A stretch of DNA of 64,000 bases, taken from NCBI GenBank assembly GCA_020442185.1, contig JAGRKS010000041.1:30538-94537 (forward strand). The letters are read 5' to 3'. The notes beneath the pieces are model-generated. The model did no database searches and was not told where the DNA came from. It saw nothing but the letters and a program-made list of their open reading frames with translations. The translations under genes were made by a program, and so were the position numbers. This DNA is from Hyphomicrobiaceae bacterium. Its GTDB lineage: Bacteria > Pseudomonadota > Alphaproteobacteria > Rhizobiales > Hyphomicrobiaceae. This document shows positions 62,055 through 64,000 of this stretch, piece after piece (position 1 is the first letter of the stretch; every line of letters begins with the position of its first letter).

Positions 62055-62945
62055 TTGAACTTCAAGCAGCTCGAAACCTTCTACTGGGCTGTTAAGCTCG
62101 GCAGTTTCAGTGCCGCCGCCCATCGTCTCAACGCAACGCAGTCGACCATCTCGATGCGCATCATCGAACTCGAGCGCGATCTTGGAGTCGAGTTGTTCGA
62201 CCGCACCCAGCGCGTCGCCCGGCCGACAGCCAAGGGCCGTGAGCTGCAATATTACGCCGAACAGGCGATGCGCCTGTCTGTCGACATGCACCAGCACATC
62301 AGCAGCGACGACGCGACACCAGGCGTCGTGCGCATGGGTGTCGTCGAGATGATTTCGGTGACCTGGCTGCCCGCCCTCGTCAAGCGGGTTCACGAGAAGT
62401 ATCCGCGGATCACACTCGAACTGGACGAAGCGCTGACGCACGACCTCATCGCAAGCCTGAACCAGGCGTCACTCGACATCATTCTCGCGCCCGGGCGCGT
62501 GCCGGGATACAGCGTCACACCGGTCTCCCTCGGCAGCGTCACATTCGCGTGGATGGCCAGTCCGTCGCTCGGCGTTCCCGACGGCGTCATCACGCCTCGC
62601 CAATTGGGGGAATGGCCGATCATCGCGCTGTCGCGCGAATCCTATCATCACACGTCGATCGAGGACTGGTTCCGCGCGGGCAATGCACGGTGCCGGCGGA
62701 TCGATACCTGCAAGAGTTTCGGTGTCGCCGCCTCCCTCGCAGCGGCGGGGCTCGGCGTCACCCTGCTGCCGCCGCGCTGGCATCAGGAAGCCATTGCCTC
62801 CGGCAAACTGCGGATCATCGAAACAGATCCGGTCTTCCCCGCGGTCGAGTTCACAGCGACCAGCGCCGTCGAAAGCATGCAGGCGATCGCGCAAAAGATC
62901 GCGCGCATGGCTCGCGACGTCAGCACCTTCGACAGGGCGGTATAA
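62055..62945 (+). CDS. LysR-type transcriptional regulator of the TRAP/oxygenase group
   Basis: 296 residues if the TTG at 62055 is used: it gives the standard LysR start (L/M)NFKQLETFYW and has GGAGATCGG upstream. A longer frame would add ~80 residues unlike LysR. The helix-turn-helix is FSAAAHRLNATQSTISMRI. It lies between dctP and dctM on the other strand and probably controls both, together with the oxygenase genes. Confidence 0.85.
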   Translation: MNFKQLETFYWAVKLGSFSAAAHRLNATQSTISMRIIELERDLGVELFDRTQRVARPTAKGRELQYYAEQAMRLSVDMHQHISSDDATPGVVRMGVVEMISVTWLPALVKRVHEKYPRITLELDEALTHDLIASLNQASLDIILAPGRVPGYSVTPVSLGSVTFAWMASPSLGVPDGVITPRQLGEWPIIALSRESYHHTSIEDWFRAGNARCRRIDTCKSFGVAASLAAAGLGVTLLPPRWHQEAIASGKLRIIETDPVFPAVEFTATSAVESMQAIAQKIARMARDVSTFDRAV

Positions 62946-62970
62946 TGTGCGAGGAGCGCCGGTTCGCTGC

Positions 62971-64000
62971 CTACCGCAGCAGTATGCCCGGCAGCCACGT
63001 GGTGATCGCTGGAAACACCCAGATCAGCGCCAGAACTGCGATTTGGAGCACGATGAACGGCAGCACGCCGCGATAGATGTCGGTGGTCGCGATCTCGCGT
63101 GGTGTCACGCCCCGGATATAGAATAGAGCCCACCCGAAAGGCGGCGTGAGGAAACTCGTCTGAAGGTTCAGCGCCATCATGACGCCGAGCCAGATCGGGC
63201 TGATGTCGGCCATGAACAACGCCGGCGCGACGATCGGGACGATGATGAAGACGATTTCGATGAAGTCGAGTACGAAGCCCATGACGAACATGACGATCAT
63301 CACGACCAGCATGGCCGTGAAGAAGCCTCCAGGCAGGCCCGTCAGGAAGCTCTGCACGAGGTGATCGCCGCCGAGGCCGCGAAACGTGAGGGAGAAGATC
63401 GACGCGCCGATCAGGATCGTGAACACCATCGAGCTGATGCGTGCCGTCGCCCTGACGACCTCTGTCAAGACTTCGCGGGTCAGAAAGCCGCGGAGAAGCG
63501 CGAGAAGCGTCGCCCCCACGCCACCGAATGAGGCCGATTCCGTCGGTGTCGCAAGTCCGCCGAGGATCGAGCCAAGCACCGCCACCACCAGGAGTATCGG
63601 CGGCAGCAACGCCTTTACGACACGCACCGCGAGATCGCGGCCGCTGACACCCTCGACATAATAGGCAGGGCTCGAGTCGGGATCCTTGATGGCCTTGAAG
63701 ATCAGGTAGAGGATATACGAACCGCTGAGGATGAAGCCCGGCACGATGGCCCCGGCAAACAGGTCGATGACACTGAACGGCTCGACCATGTAGTTGCCCT
63801 TGGCGAGCTGCGCTTCCGCATAGAGCCCCGACAGCGAGTCGCCCAGAATGACGAGCGCTATCGACGGCGGAATGATCTGGCCAAGCGTTCCCGATGCGCA
63901 GATCGTTCCGCACGCGAGCTTCGGGTCGTAGCCGGCGCGCATCATTGTCGGGAGGCTGAGCAGGCCCATTGTGACGACCGTTGCGCCGACGATGCCCGTC
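62971..64000 (-). CDS. TRAP transporter large permease (DctM-type), 5' end cut by window
   Basis: The frame is open to the right edge (reading TGIVGATVVTMGLLSLP into the visible part). About nine membrane helices remain. CGTICASGTLGQIIPPSIAL and GLATPTESASFGGVGAT are DctM signatures. It works with the DctP-type protein at 60589-61695 and a small permease presumably beyond the edge. It is convergent with the LysR gene (25 bp). Confidence 0.92.
   Translation of the reverse strand, partial: TGIVGATVVTMGLLSLPTMMRAGYDPKLACGTICASGTLGQIIPPSIALVILGDSLSGLYAEAQLAKGNYMVEPFSVIDLFAGAIVPGFILSGSYILYLIFKAIKDPDSSPAYYVEGVSGRDLAVRVVKALLPPILLVVAVLGSILGGLATPTESASFGGVGATLLALLRGFLTREVLTEVVRATARISSMVFTILIGASIFSLTFRGLGGDHLVQSFLTGLPGGFFTAMLVVMIVMFVMGFVLDFIEIVFIIVPIVAPALFMADISPIWLGVMMALNLQTSFLTPPFGWALFYIRGVTPREIATTDIYRGVLPFIVLQIAVLALIWVFPAITTWLPGILLR

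Noticed and set aside
1-64000. Mobile elements, phage genes or CRISPR arrays
   Set aside because: No transposase, integrase, terminal inverted repeat pair, or spaced repeat array was seen. The only tRNA (23514-23588) has no integrase or att-like repeat beside it.

Overview
The window reads as a chromosome segment of a chemolithotrophic or mixotrophic sulfur-oxidising alphaproteobacterium (Hyphomicrobiales/Rhodospirillales type). The DNA is GC-rich with the usual wealth of spurious antisense open frames. It carries the sulfur-oxidising heterodisulfide-reductase-like (sHdr) pathway, its dedicated lipoate-assembly genes, and the reverse APS reductase/ATP sulfurylase route from sulfite to sulfate. 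I see no insertion sequence, prophage, CRISPR array or rRNA; there is one tRNA (Val, CAC).

Region 1 (1-17.7 kb, almost all minus strand) is the sulfur core. From the left edge, against the direction of transcription, come shdrA (cut by the window), shdrB1, shdrC1, dsrE3C, a glutamine-amidotransferase-fold protein without catalytic residues, the lipoate:protein ligase sLpl(AB), an exported DM13 protein, a YkgJ-type Cys-cluster protein, radical-SAM lipS2, flavoprotein lipT and radical-SAM lipS1. Upstream of these lies a tight three-gene membrane module (FDH-gamma-like cytochrome b, NarI/DsrM-like cytochrome b, HdrCB/DsrK-like Fe-S protein), then an RND exporter and a histone-deacetylase-family amidohydrolase. 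The lipoate carrier LbpA and sHdrC2/B2 are not in the window and probably lie beyond the left edge. A shared operator-like inverted repeat, TATTC(G/A)-N6-CGAATA, stands before lipS1, before dsrE3C and, slightly degenerate, before dsrE3A.

Region 2 (18-23 kb, plus strand) has dsrE3A and tusA (sulfur-carrier proteins feeding sHdr), a FadL-type outer-membrane channel, two unknown proteins, and a class I cytochrome c on the opposite strand. The tRNA follows.

Region 3 (23.7-32 kb) is an unusual set of exported catabolic proteins: a signal-peptide-bearing fumarase/PcaB-superfamily lyase, an exported alpha/beta-hydrolase without its nucleophile Ser, and a fused double beta-barrel, next to a LysR regulator and a divergent SLC13/DASS dicarboxylate transporter.

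Region 4 (32-41 kb) holds a PPOX-family protein and an exported dehalogenase-like hydrolase with a LysR regulator. It is followed by a stress group: an OxyR-like regulator lacking the peroxidatic Cys, a Dps-like protein lacking ferroxidase ligands, NhaA, beta-carbonic anhydrase, a calcineurin-type phosphoesterase and a MazG-type pyrophosphohydrolase.

Region 5 (41-48.6 kb) completes sulfite oxidation: sat and a PAPS-reductase-like gene on the minus strand, aprM-aprB-aprA on the plus strand, then a small unknown protein, an SlyD-like FKBP and a 52-residue protein.

Region 6 (49-64 kb) is accessory metabolism: an ECF42-type sigma factor with its DGPF/YCII partner, a MoaD-like protein paired with a BNR-propeller protein, an ABC exporter, and a probable aromatic-acid catabolic group (enoyl-CoA hydratase, CoA-transferase, Rieske oxygenase and reductase, TRAP transporter, LysR).
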